DNA from: CAWAYH01 sp963786195
GTDB lineage: Bacteria > Acidobacteriota > Vicinamibacteria > Vicinamibacterales > 2-12-FULL-66-21
NCBI GenBank assembly: GCA_963786195.1
Contig: CAWAYH010000006.1
Span: 310,001-374,000 of the forward strand
DNA length: 64,000 nt
Direction: 5' to 3'
A model generated the notes under the pieces. The model had not been told where the DNA came from, searched no databases, and saw only the letters and a program-made list of their open reading frames with translations. This document shows positions 38,966 to 47,317 of this stretch, in pieces. Position numbers and translations under genes: made by a program. Numbering within the stretch: position 1 is the first letter of the stretch; every line of letters begins with the position of its first letter.

Positions 38966-39122
38966 CGGTTGTCGGTTTTTGGTTGTCGGTTTTCGGTTTT
39001 CGGTTTCGGTTATCGGTTGTCGGTTGTCGGTTTCAGTTATCGGTTGTCGGTTGAAGAACCCGAGACCCTGGACCCATCAGCGAACCGAAAACCCAAAACC
39101 GATAACCGATAACCGATAACCG
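38966..39122. repeat. Large CGGTT/AACCG 7-nt repeat hairpin between convergent genes
   Basis: The gap between the Omp85-like stop and the proline dehydrogenase stop is filled by repeats. The left arm (about 38966-39053) has cggtt units followed by two variable bases (gt, tt, at). The right arm (39082-39122) has the complementary aaccgat and aaccgaaaaccc units. A 28-base spacer separates them. The right arm can pair over about 40 bases with the left arm. It has no spacers, so it is not CRISPR. Position suggests a bidirectional terminator or a REP-like element. Confidence 0.75.
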
Positions 39123-39123
39123 T

Positions 39124-40053
39124 CTAGCCAAACATATTCTTGGCCACGAACCATACGTTGGCAGGACGCTCGGCCAGGCGCCGCATGTACCAGGGGAACC
39201 AGTATTCGCCGTAGCTGATCAGCACGCGAAGCCGCTGCCCTTCCCTCGCCAGGCGCAGCTGCTGCTGGCGCTGGATCCCGTACAGCATCGCAAACTCGTA
39301 CGCGGACTTCGGCACGTTGTTGTGCGTGATGTACGCGGCCAGACGATCGGTCAGCGCGGTGTCGTGCGTGGCGATGTGCAGCAGCGCGCCGGCTTTCTGC
39401 GCGTCGGGCGCCACCAGCCTCGTGCACAGCTTGTAGAAGCTCTCGTCGACATCCGACTTCTTCGGATACGCGACGTCCGGCGGCTCGAGGTACGCGCCCT
39501 TCACGATGCGGATCGCGGGCCCGAGCGGGACGAGCGCTTCGACGTCTTTCGGCGTCCGATAGAGGTAGGCCTGAATCGCGATGCCAATCCGCGAGGTCTG
39601 TGCGCGGGTCCGCTTGAACAGGTCCAGCGTGGGATCGACGTACGGCGAGCCCTCCATGTCGATCCACACGAAGTTGTTGCGCTGTTCCGCCCGCTCCATC
39701 AGGCGATCGAGGTTGCGCTCGCACATCGCGCGGTCGAGGTCGAGGCCGAGCTGCGTGGGTTTGACCGAGATGTGCGCGTCGAGCCCTGCGGCCGCGACCC
39801 GATCGAGGACGTCGAGATAGTGCTGCGTGACGTCCTCGGCCTCCTCCGCTCGGGTCAGGTTCTCGCCCAGGCGCGTCAGGATCGTCGTGATCCCGATCGG
39901 CTGCTGCTCTTTCGCGGCGCCCAGCGCATCTTCAATCTGCTCGCCGGGCATGAACTTGGTGACGGACTTCTTCACGAAGCTGTACTTCGTCACGTGGTCG
40001 CGCAGCCACGCGTTCGTCGACCCCGCCAGCAGCGCTTTCCGCATCAATGACAT
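39124..40053 (-). CDS. Proline dehydrogenase
   Basis: FAD-dependent proline dehydrogenase of 309 residues from ATG 40053 (MSLMRKALLAGSTN); ATG 40044 is an alternative. Motifs of the PutA/PRODH barrel are present: SVKPTQLGLDLD, FVWIDMEGSPYVDPTLDLF, IAIQAYLYRT, IRIVKGAYLEPP, and the signature RVLISYGEYWFPWYMRRLAE that binds the substrate carboxylate. It oxidises L-proline, or a hydroxylated proline, to the pyrroline carboxylate while reducing quinone. It is third in a minus-strand series after a DapA-like lyase and an SDR (32-base gap). No P5C dehydrogenase gene is in the window. Confidence 0.92.
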   Translation of the reverse strand: MSLMRKALLAGSTNAWLRDHVTKYSFVKKSVTKFMPGEQIEDALGAAKEQQPIGITTILTRLGENLTRAEEAEDVTQHYLDVLDRVAAAGLDAHISVKPTQLGLDLDRAMCERNLDRLMERAEQRNNFVWIDMEGSPYVDPTLDLFKRTRAQTSRIGIAIQAYLYRTPKDVEALVPLGPAIRIVKGAYLEPPDVAYPKKSDVDESFYKLCTRLVAPDAQKAGALLHIATHDTALTDRLAAYITHNNVPKSAYEFAMLYGIQRQQQLRLAREGQRLRVLISYGEYWFPWYMRRLAERPANVWFVAKNMFG

Positions 40054-40084
40054 GGAGAATCGCTTTGAGAAAGGCTCGAGTCCG

Positions 40085-40867
40085 TCACAACACACTTCGA
40101 ATCAGCCCGCCATCGACCTGCACGGTCGCGCCGGTCATGTAGGCGGCGGCGTCAGACAGCAGAAACGCCCCTACGCGGCCGAACTCCTCGGGCTGGCCGT
40201 AGCGGCCGAGCGGAATCGCCGTAATCGATCGCGCCTTGGCCTGTTCCGCGGAGACGCCCTGCTTCTGCCCGTTGATCTGATCCAGCTCGCGCACGCGATC
40301 CGTGTCGATGCGGCCGGGCACTATCTGGTTGACGCGAATCTTCGACGGCGCCAGCTCGAGCGCCAGCGTCTTGGCCAGCGCCGAGACGGACGCGCGCAGC
40401 ACCGTGGAGAGACCCAGATTCTGAATCGGTTCTTTCACCGAGGACGACGTGGACATGAGAATCGCGCCGCCGCCGCGCGATTGCATCGAGGGGACCGCCG
40501 CGCGCACCATCCGGATCGTGCTGAAGAGGAGCAGATCGACGGCTGACTGCCACGCCGCATCATCGAATGACAACGCGGCGCCCGCTGGCGGTCCGCCAGA
40601 GTTGGTGAACAGCAGGTCGATGCCGCCGAACTTCTCCGTCGTCGCGCGGGCCCAGCGCGCGATGCCGTCCGCCGACCGGACGTCGAGCGGCGTTGCAAGC
40701 ACGTTCTGGCTGCCGAGCTTCTGCGCCGCCGCGCAGATGGCGGCCTCGTCTCGCGCGGCAATCGAGACGAGCGCGCCCTCGTTCGCGAGCGCCTGGGCGA
40801 CCGCGAACCCGAGTCCGCGGCTCGCGCCGGCGACCATCGCCACTTTGCCCTTCAGTCCCAAGTCCAT
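40085..40867 (-). CDS. SDR-family protein lacking the YxxxK catalytic pair
   Basis: Short-chain dehydrogenase fold of 260 residues from ATG 40867 (MDLGLKGKVAMVAGASRGLG). The Rossmann motif is intact (GASRGLG at 14-20), as are NSGGPP in place of NAG, SSS near 140-143, and the C-terminal PGRIDTDR and MTGATVQVDGG. At the position of the catalytic Tyr-x-x-x-Lys the sequence reads LSTVLRASVSALAK, giving Ser154 and Arg158. The protein is therefore an atypical SDR that either uses other residues or has lost oxidoreductase activity. The gene begins 8 bases after the DapA-like stop, so the two are translationally close and probably act in one pathway. Confidence 0.87.
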   Translation of the reverse strand: MDLGLKGKVAMVAGASRGLGFAVAQALANEGALVSIAARDEAAICAAAQKLGSQNVLATPLDVRSADGIARWARATTEKFGGIDLLFTNSGGPPAGAALSFDDAAWQSAVDLLLFSTIRMVRAAVPSMQSRGGGAILMSTSSSVKEPIQNLGLSTVLRASVSALAKTLALELAPSKIRVNQIVPGRIDTDRVRELDQINGQKQGVSAEQAKARSITAIPLGRYGQPEEFGRVGAFLLSDAAAYMTGATVQVDGGLIRSVL

Positions 40868-40874
40868 GCAGATT

Positions 40875-41795
40875 CTACGTCCGCGCGCCGAACGATACAC
40901 CAGCGCCGTTGGTTTCTACCCATTTCATGACGCGATCGAGCGCCTCTCGCGTCGTCTGGTCGAGCTGCGCGGCCGGCGCACGGGTTGCGGGGCTGGCGAG
41001 CGCGCCGCGCCGGTGCAGCACCTCTTTCCGGATCGCCATCCCGATTCCCTCCTGGAACTCGAAGCGCATGAGGGGCACGGCGCGGTAGAAGACCTCCGCC
41101 GCCTCATCCACGCGTCCCGCTCGAAACAGCTTCACAATCTGCACGAGGAGCTCGGGAAAAGCAAAGCCTGTCATCGCCCCGGTCGCCCCAGCCAGGAGCT
41201 CCTCCAGCAGAAACACGCCACCCAGGCCGCCGAAGATAAGGACCTCGATTCCCCGGGTATGCTCCAGGATTCGCGACGTTTTGAAGGGCGTGGGCGGATC
41301 TTCGAGCTTGATCGTTCGTGCGCGCGGGATTTCCTTTGCGATCCGCGCGAGGAGCCAGGGCTCCATCGCGTAGCCGGAAATCGGCGGGTAGTCCTGGACG
41401 ACGATGTCGATGTCGACCGCCTCCGCCAGCGCCTGGTAGTGGCGGACGACTGCGTCCGAGTTGAGCTTGGGCATGCGGGGCGGGCTGACCATCACGGCCG
41501 TGGCACCCGCCTCCCTGGCGTAACGGCTGTAACCGATGCAGGTCCGGGTGCCTTCGGCCGTCGTGCCGGCGACGACGCCTATTCGACGGTTGACGTGGGT
41601 GGTGACGACCTCGAGCACGCGTCGGCGCTCCCAGTCGTCGAGCCGTGCCACCTCTCCCGTTACCCCGAGCGCTGTTACACCGTTGACACCAGCCGCGATG
41701 AAGAGGTCGACCACGCGGCGCAGGCTGTCCTCGTCGAGGTCGCCGCTGGCCGTAAACGGCGTCGGCAGGACTGAATAGACACCTTCGAGCTTCAA
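40875..41795 (-). CDS. DapA/HOGA-family Schiff-base lyase
   Basis: Protein of 306 residues in the dihydrodipicolinate synthase / N-acetylneuraminate lyase family: N-terminal GVYSVLPTPFTASGDLDEDS, substrate loop GVTGEVARLDDWER, Tyr136 (VVQDYPP) and Schiff-base Lys163 (TIKLEDPP). The canonical GTTGE is GVTGE, which argues against true DapA and for an aldolase or dehydratase of a keto acid. Start appears to be TTG at 41795 with GGAGG about 9 bases upstream. With proline dehydrogenase two genes downstream, a role like mammalian 4-hydroxy-2-oxoglutarate aldolase (HOGA1) in hydroxyproline breakdown is plausible but unproven. Confidence 0.85.
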   Translation of the reverse strand: MKLEGVYSVLPTPFTASGDLDEDSLRRVVDLFIAAGVNGVTALGVTGEVARLDDWERRRVLEVVTTHVNRRIGVVAGTTAEGTRTCIGYSRYAREAGATAVMVSPPRMPKLNSDAVVRHYQALAEAVDIDIVVQDYPPISGYAMEPWLLARIAKEIPRARTIKLEDPPTPFKTSRILEHTRGIEVLIFGGLGGVFLLEELLAGATGAMTGFAFPELLVQIVKLFRAGRVDEAAEVFYRAVPLMRFEFQEGIGMAIRKEVLHRRGALASPATRAPAAQLDQTTREALDRVMKWVETNGAGVSFGART

Positions 41796-41935
41796 AAACC
41801 GGGCCTCCAGAACCGTACGGATTCATTGAGTCAGGGTTGCCGCCATAGCGCGACGCGCGGGGCGGGACTTTCTTTGTCAGCGCACGAGCCGATTCAAGAC
41901 TTAACCTTCATATCATCGTCTCCGTCGAAGGTGGC

Positions 41936-44416
41936 ATGCACGATCTCAGGGACGCCCTCCGTACGCTGCGGGCCTCGCCCGTCGCCACCGCGGTCGCGAT
42001 ATTGTCCCTGGCGCTCGGGATCGGCGCAAACACGGCGATATTCTCCATTTTGGACAGCCTGCTGCTCCGAACCCTGCCCGTGAACGAACCGGAGCGGCTC
42101 GTCATGGTCGGCGAACGGCCGATATCAGTGTCCAGGGCCGCCTGGACCAATCCGATCTGGGAAGCGATACGCGACCGCGCGCAGGCCTTCGACGGTGCGT
42201 TCGTCTGGTCCAGCTCGCGGTTCAACCTGGCGCGGGGCGGCCAGACCGACCTCGTGGATGGGATCTGGGTCGGCGGCCAGTACTTCGAGGTGCTGGGCGT
42301 GCCGGCCATTCTGGGGCGCACCCTGAAGGCGTCCGACGACCGCCGGGGCGGCGGGCCTGACGGTCCCGTGACGGTGATCAGCTACGCCTTCTGGCAGCGA
42401 CGCTTTGGCGGCGCCGCAGACGTCGTGGGCCGGTCCCTCAACGTCGAGCGCATACCGTTCACGATTGTCGGCGTCATCACGCCGGCGTTCTTCGGAACAG
42501 ACGTCGGCCGATCATTCGACGTCATGATCCCGCTGGGCACGGAACCGCTGATTCGCGGGAAAGAAAGCTCGCTCGACCGGCGATCGTCGTGGTGGCTGAG
42601 CATCATGCTGCAGCTCAAGCGAGGGCAGTCGCTCGACCAGGCGACGGCGGCGTTGCGCGGGGTTCAGCCGCAGATTCGGGAAGCCACGATGCCCCAGGAC
42701 TGGGGCGAGGCCAACAAGAAACAGTATCTCGCCGAGGGGTTCGGCCTGGATCCCGCGTCAACCGGCAACTCGGGGCTCCGCCTGCGCTATCAACGGCCGC
42801 TGACGACCATCATGGTGGTGGTCGGGCTCGTGCTGCTGATCGCGTGCGCGAACATCGCCAACCTGCAGCTCGCGCGCGCGATCGCGAGACGGCACGAGCT
42901 GAGCGTGAGGCTGGCGCTTGGCGCGTCACGCTTCAGGCTGTCCCGCCTGCTGCTGGCCGAAAGCTGTCTCCTCGCCGGCACGGGCGCGTTGACCGGGCTG
43001 GCATTTGCGTACTGGGGCAGCCGGCTTCTCGTGCGCCAACTCTCGACCAGCGTCAGCACCGTCTTCCTCGATCTCTCGCTCGACGGGCGGATTCTGGCGT
43101 TCACCGCCGGTGTCGCGATCGTCACGGCCGTGCTGTTCGGCACCGTCCCCGCCCTGAGGGCCACACGCGTCGCCCCTCACGAAGCGATCAAGGAACAGGG
43201 CCGCAGCGTCGCCGGTGACGGGCGCATGAGGCTGAGCCAGATCCTCGTCGTCGCGCAGGTGGCGCTCTCGCTGATCCTCGTCGTTGCGGCGGGACTCTTC
43301 ATGCGCACGTTCGCGTCGCTCGCGACGCTCGACCTGGGCTTCGATCGTTCTGCCGTGCTGGTGGCGAGCGTCAACGCGCGAAGCCTGCAACTCGACCCGG
43401 CCGACCGGCCTGCCCTGTTCGCGCGCCTGCGCGACGCGGCCGCCGCAGTGCCGGGCGTGAGCAGCGCCGCGGCGTCGGCGGTGACGCCAATCAGCGGCAG
43501 CACGTGGCAGTACAGCGTCGAGATGATTGGCGGGCCCAAGCTGTCGGAACGAGAAAGAGACAGCGGCGCATACGTGAATGTCGTCAGCCATGACTGGTTC
43601 AAGACCTTCGGCACGGCTCTGCTGGCCGGCCGTGATTTCAATGAGGCCGACAGGCGCGGCGCGCCCGGCGTAGTCATCGTCAACGGGGCGTTCGCGAGGA
43701 AGTTCACGGGCGGCGCAAATCCGCTCGGGCGTCGAACGTTCGAGCGGGGCTACCCCGGCAGGCCCTCACAGGAACGCGAGATCGTCGGCTACGTGCGCGA
43801 CGCCGTCTATCGCTCGCTCCGCGACCCGGTGCCCCCGACGATGTACATCCCGATCGCGCAGCCGTACGAACCGCCGTCGTCGATGTCGATCAGCGTGCGC
43901 GCGGCCGCCGGATCTCCCGCGCTCCTGACGAAGAGCCTCGTGGCTGCGCTGACGGAGGTCAATAGAGACGTCGCTACTACGGTCAGGACGCTCGACGATC
44001 AGATCGGCGCCGCGCTCACGCAGGAGCGCCTCGTGGCGACGCTCGCGGGCTTCTTCGGCGCGCTGGCGCTGCTGCTCGCCGGCCTCGGGCTCTACGGCGT
44101 GACGTCATACGCCGTCGGGCGGCGTCGCACCGAAATCGGCATCCGGCTTGCGCTCGGCGCGGCGCCCGCCGGGGTCATTCGATTGGTCGTCGGCCGCGTC
44201 GCCGTGCTGGTTGGCGTGGGCGTCGTGATCGGCGGCCTGGTCAGCCTCTGGGCCGCGAAGTACGTGTCGACGCTGCTCTGGGGTCTTCAACCGCGCGATC
44301 CCCTCACTCTCGTCGTTTCGGCGCTCGTGCTCACCGCCATTGGCGCTCTGGCCGGCTGGCTCCCGGCCCGCCGCGCGTCACGCATCGACCCTGCCCGCGT
44401 GCTCCGGGAGGGGTAA
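41936..44416 (+). CDS. ADOP-type orphan ABC permease (MacB/FtsX)
   Basis: Second acidobacterial orphan permease, 826 residues. The N-terminal MHDLRDALRTLRASPVATAV leads into a membrane helix and ALGIGANTAIFSILDSLLLR, the usual ADOP signature. The MacB periplasmic core contains YFEVLGVPAILGRTLKASDD and VGRSLNVERIPFTIVGV. FtsX helices lie around 275-300, 325-350, 380-400 and 425-445, and a second periplasmic domain plus three C-terminal helices with GRRRTEIGIRLALGAAPAGV complete it. AAGGTGG precedes the ATG. No ATPase is nearby; the M24 peptidase gene follows on the same strand after 90 bases. Confidence 0.9.
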   Translation: MHDLRDALRTLRASPVATAVAILSLALGIGANTAIFSILDSLLLRTLPVNEPERLVMVGERPISVSRAAWTNPIWEAIRDRAQAFDGAFVWSSSRFNLARGGQTDLVDGIWVGGQYFEVLGVPAILGRTLKASDDRRGGGPDGPVTVISYAFWQRRFGGAADVVGRSLNVERIPFTIVGVITPAFFGTDVGRSFDVMIPLGTEPLIRGKESSLDRRSSWWLSIMLQLKRGQSLDQATAALRGVQPQIREATMPQDWGEANKKQYLAEGFGLDPASTGNSGLRLRYQRPLTTIMVVVGLVLLIACANIANLQLARAIARRHELSVRLALGASRFRLSRLLLAESCLLAGTGALTGLAFAYWGSRLLVRQLSTSVSTVFLDLSLDGRILAFTAGVAIVTAVLFGTVPALRATRVAPHEAIKEQGRSVAGDGRMRLSQILVVAQVALSLILVVAAGLFMRTFASLATLDLGFDRSAVLVASVNARSLQLDPADRPALFARLRDAAAAVPGVSSAAASAVTPISGSTWQYSVEMIGGPKLSERERDSGAYVNVVSHDWFKTFGTALLAGRDFNEADRRGAPGVVIVNGAFARKFTGGANPLGRRTFERGYPGRPSQEREIVGYVRDAVYRSLRDPVPPTMYIPIAQPYEPPSSMSISVRAAAGSPALLTKSLVAALTEVNRDVATTVRTLDDQIGAALTQERLVATLAGFFGALALLLAGLGLYGVTSYAVGRRRTEIGIRLALGAAPAGVIRLVVGRVAVLVGVGVVIGGLVSLWAAKYVSTLLWGLQPRDPLTLVVSALVLTAIGALAGWLPARRASRIDPARVLREG

Positions 44417-44462
44417 CGGTTCAAGAAAAACTGATGCCGTCATAAGGGCGCACTTACGTAGA

Positions 44463-44484
44463 ATCGGTGAGCCTTCTCACCGAT
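44463..44484 (+). promoter_or_regulatory. Hairpin in leader of second M24 peptidase gene
   Basis: A perfect 9-bp stem atcggtgag/ctcaccgat with loop cctt ends 8 bases before AGGAG, the ribosome site of the downstream gene. It lies 46 bases after the ADOP stop. It could end the ADOP transcript or affect translation of the peptidase. Confidence 0.45.
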
Positions 44485-44505
44485 CTCGCAGTAGGAGTGT
44501 CCTGT

Positions 44506-45999
44506 ATGAGGCTGCGCGTTGCCGTTGCGTTTACTGTTCTCCTCGGGCCCACGGCTCTCGTCGCGCAGTATTACCAGACCGACTTCCCTGGTGAGGAATT
44601 CAAGGCGCGCCACGCGCAGGTATTCCAGAAGATCGGCGACAACGCGGTGGCCGTCGTGCAGGGCGTCCATCAGACCGAAGGCTTCACGCTCCCGCGCCAG
44701 CACAACTCGTTCTACTACCTCTCAGGAGTCGAAACACCCGGCGCGTATCTGCTCCTCGACGGTCGATCGAAGAAGGTCACGATCTATCTCCCGAAGCGCA
44801 ACCAGCGGCTCGAATCAGCCGAAGGCCGCGTGCTGTCGGCTGACGACGGCGAGCTCGCGCGCCGGATCTCGGGGGCTGATGACGTGCAGCCGGTCGAGTC
44901 GATGATGTCGACGGGCTGGCCGCTCGTCCTGGCCGCCGCAGATGGCCGAAGCACCGACGGCGGACGAGGCCAGGGACGCGGCGCGCCACCCGTGTCGATT
45001 TATGCGGAGTTCAGCCCGGCGGAGAACCAGGGACAGAGTCGCGGCGAGCTCCTCTCGGCGGACACCGCGCGCGCGAACGACTTCTGGGACGGCTCGCCGT
45101 CGCGGCAGCGGCGGTTCGTCGAGCTCCTGCGTACGCGTCACGGCCGCGCGGAGGTCCGCAATCTGAATCCCATCCTCGACGAGATGCGGAGCATCAAGAG
45201 CCCGCGCGAAATCGCGATGGTCCGTCGCGCGTCGCAGATCGCGGGCCTCGCGCTCATGGAGGCGATGCGCAGCACCGAACCGGGCGTCACCGAGTATCAG
45301 CTCGACGCTGCGGCGCGCTACGTGTTTCTTCTCAACGACGCCCGGCTCGAAGGCTATCGATCGATCACGGCGAGCGGGACGGACAACATCAGCAACATGC
45401 ACTACTTCCGCAACACGTCCACGCTCAAGGACGGCGACCTGGTGCTGATGGACTACGCGCCGGACTACCGCTACTACACGAGCGACATCGGACGCGTGTG
45501 GCCGGTCAACGGCAAGTATAACGCGTGGCAGCGCGAGCTGCTGCAGTTCATCCTCGAGTACCGCAACGCCGTCATGACCAGGATTCGCCCGGGCCTCACG
45601 AGCCGCCAGATCATGGACGACGCGAAAGCCGCGATGGAGCCGGTCTTCGCGCGGACGAAGTTCTCGAAGCCGATCTACGAGAAGGCGGCGCGCACGCTCG
45701 TCGAGTCCGGCGGCGGCGTGTTCTCGCACACCGTCGGCCTGGCTGTGCACGACGTCGGGCGGTATCAGGGCGAGCCGCTGAAGCCCGGCCAGGTGTTCTC
45801 GGTGGATCCGCAGCTCTGGGTGCGCGAAGAGAATCTCTACATGCGCTACGAAGACACGGTCGTGGTCACGGAGAAGGGGGTCGAGAACTTCACCGACTTC
45901 CTGCCGTCGGAACTGGCGGACATGGAGAAGCTCGTTCTGGAGAAGGGCGTCGTGCAGAAAGTCCCGCCAATTCCGGAATCCGCCATCAAACGGCGATAG
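44506..45999 (+). CDS. Secreted M24 peptidase paralogue with Glu-to-Asp metal ligand
   Basis: Start set at ATG 44506 by AGGAG 8 bases upstream; it gives signal peptide MRLRVAVAFTVLLGPTALVA. The 497-residue protein is a paralogue of the aminopeptidase P at 10.1 kb (shared ILDEMRSIKSPREIAM, MEAMRSTEPGVTEYQL, MDYAPDYRYYTSDIGRVWPV). Metal ligands are D316, D327, H408 (FSHTVG), Asp434 (FSVDPQL) where the family has Glu, and E449. The conservative Glu-to-Asp change could weaken one metal site and alter activity. An insert rich in Gly and Arg sits at 148-160. A LysR gene follows 33 bases downstream. Confidence 0.9.
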   Translation: MRLRVAVAFTVLLGPTALVAQYYQTDFPGEEFKARHAQVFQKIGDNAVAVVQGVHQTEGFTLPRQHNSFYYLSGVETPGAYLLLDGRSKKVTIYLPKRNQRLESAEGRVLSADDGELARRISGADDVQPVESMMSTGWPLVLAAADGRSTDGGRGQGRGAPPVSIYAEFSPAENQGQSRGELLSADTARANDFWDGSPSRQRRFVELLRTRHGRAEVRNLNPILDEMRSIKSPREIAMVRRASQIAGLALMEAMRSTEPGVTEYQLDAAARYVFLLNDARLEGYRSITASGTDNISNMHYFRNTSTLKDGDLVLMDYAPDYRYYTSDIGRVWPVNGKYNAWQRELLQFILEYRNAVMTRIRPGLTSRQIMDDAKAAMEPVFARTKFSKPIYEKAARTLVESGGGVFSHTVGLAVHDVGRYQGEPLKPGQVFSVDPQLWVREENLYMRYEDTVVVTEKGVENFTDFLPSELADMEKLVLEKGVVQKVPPIPESAIKRR

Positions 46000-46032
46000 G
46001 TGTTATCCTGAGCCACCCCTGGAGGGCTCCCC

Positions 46033-47022
46033 ATGGACCTGCTGCAACTCGAGCATTTTCTGGCGGTTGTGGAGGAACGCACGTTCACCCGCGCGGCCGA
46101 GCGGGTGTGCCGTACGCAGCCAGCCGTCAGCCAGAGCATCAAGAAACTGGAAGAAGAGGTCGGCGCGCCGCTCTTCGCGCGTGACGTGCACGAGGTCTCG
46201 CTGACCGAAGCCGGCCGCGTGCTCGCCGACTACGCGCGCCGCATGGTCAACATGCGCGACGAGGCGCTGCGGCAGGTCACCGAGCTCAAGTCGCTCAAGG
46301 CCGGGACGCTGGCGATCGCGGCGCACGAGGCGGCGGCCGTCTACCTGCTGCCTGCACCGCTGCGCGCGTATCTGCAGAAGTTCCCGGACATCAAGGTCGG
46401 GATCTACCGCAGCCGCCTGAACGAAATCCCCCGTCAGGTCATGGATCGCGAGGTGGACGTCGGCTTCGTGAAGAACGAACCCGCATTTCACGAGCTGCAA
46501 TGGGTCGAGGTGCACTCCGATGAGATGCTGTGCATCGCCTCGCCCAAGCATCCGCTGGCGGGCCGCGCGGAAGTCCGCGTCCGCGATCTCGGATCTGAGC
46601 AGTTCGTGCTCCATCATCTCTGCGCCACGACGGCCGAGGCCATCTTCCGTCTGTTCGAACAGAACAGCACGCGCTGCCGCATCGTCGCCGAGTTGTGGAG
46701 CTTCGAGAACATCAAGAGCTTCGTGCAGGAAGAAGTGGGGCTCGCGTTCGTGCCGGGCGTCACCGTCAGGCAGGAACTGCGCGACGGGACGCTCGTCCGC
46801 GTGCCGCTCCGCGATCTGTCGATCCCGCGACGGACGCTGATGATTTACCGAGAACAGGGCTATCTGTCGGATTCCGCGCGCGAGCTGATCAAGATCGTCC
46901 GCGCGTTCAACTGGGAACAGTGCTTCGCGGACAAGCAGGCATCTCACCGCGCCGCGCTCGAATCCGTGGAACTGCGGAACCGGCTGCGCCGCGGATCGCT
47001 TCGCGTGACGGACAAGGGCTAG
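46033..47022 (+). CDS. LysR-family transcriptional regulator
   Basis: Protein of 329 residues: N-terminal winged helix-turn-helix (LEHFLAVVEERTFTRAAERV; TQPAVSQSIKKLEEE) and a C-terminal substrate-binding-like co-inducer domain (about 90-300; GTLAIAAHEAAAVYLLPAPL, DVGFVKNEP, FENIKSFVQEEVGLAFVPG). The C-terminal tail (300-329) is rich in Arg. GGAGGG lies 6 bases before the ATG. LysR regulators usually control a neighbouring gene; candidates are the M24 peptidase gene directly upstream or the amidohydrolase downstream, but no divergent target promoter is visible. Confidence 0.92.
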   Translation: MDLLQLEHFLAVVEERTFTRAAERVCRTQPAVSQSIKKLEEEVGAPLFARDVHEVSLTEAGRVLADYARRMVNMRDEALRQVTELKSLKAGTLAIAAHEAAAVYLLPAPLRAYLQKFPDIKVGIYRSRLNEIPRQVMDREVDVGFVKNEPAFHELQWVEVHSDEMLCIASPKHPLAGRAEVRVRDLGSEQFVLHHLCATTAEAIFRLFEQNSTRCRIVAELWSFENIKSFVQEEVGLAFVPGVTVRQELRDGTLVRVPLRDLSIPRRTLMIYREQGYLSDSARELIKIVRAFNWEQCFADKQASHRAALESVELRNRLRRGSLRVTDKG

Positions 47023-47058
47023 ATCCCGACGCCGCGGCATCTTGACGTGCGAGGCCCG

Positions 47059-47084
47059 TATGGCTACCATATGTGGTAGCCATA
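47059..47084. promoter_or_regulatory. Operator-like palindrome on antitoxin start codon
   Basis: Perfect inverted repeat tatggctacc (47059-47068) and ggtagccata (47075-47084) flank the 6-base core atatgt. Its last base is the A of the antitoxin ATG, so a bound repressor would block expression directly. This is the expected position for autoregulation by a ribbon-helix-helix antitoxin. Confidence 0.7.
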
Positions 47085-47317
47085 TGCCCAGGCAGAAGAC
47101 CACGCTCTACCTCGACCCGGCTGCGTACCGGCGTCTCAAGGCCCTCGCGGGCGCGCGCGGCGTCGCCCCGGCGGAGCTCGTGCGGGAGGCGGTCGCCGAG
47201 TACGTCGCCAACCACGGCGCGCGCAAACGGCCGCGCAGCATCGGGCGGTTTTCCAGCGGGCGGCGTGACCTCAGCGAGCGGGCCGAGGAACTGCTCGCGG
47301 GCCTGCCGCGCAAATGA
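47084..47317 (+). CDS. VapB-like ribbon-helix-helix antitoxin
   Basis: Protein of 77 residues from ATG 47084. An open frame exists 14 codons further upstream, but that would place the palindromic operator inside the gene. The N-terminal MPRQKTTLYLDPAAYRRLKA is a typical CopG/Arc ribbon-helix-helix that binds DNA as a dimer. The basic C-terminal tail (SIGRFSSGRRDLSERAEELL) would wrap the toxin. The stop overlaps the toxin ATG as ATGA. Regulation by its own operator is likely. Confidence 0.82.
   Translation: MPRQKTTLYLDPAAYRRLKALAGARGVAPAELVREAVAEYVANHGARKRPRSIGRFSSGRRDLSERAEELLAGLPRK

Noticed and set aside
38966..39122. CRISPR array
   Set aside because: The repeats are only 7 bases, contiguous, and lack unique spacers; no cas genes are present.
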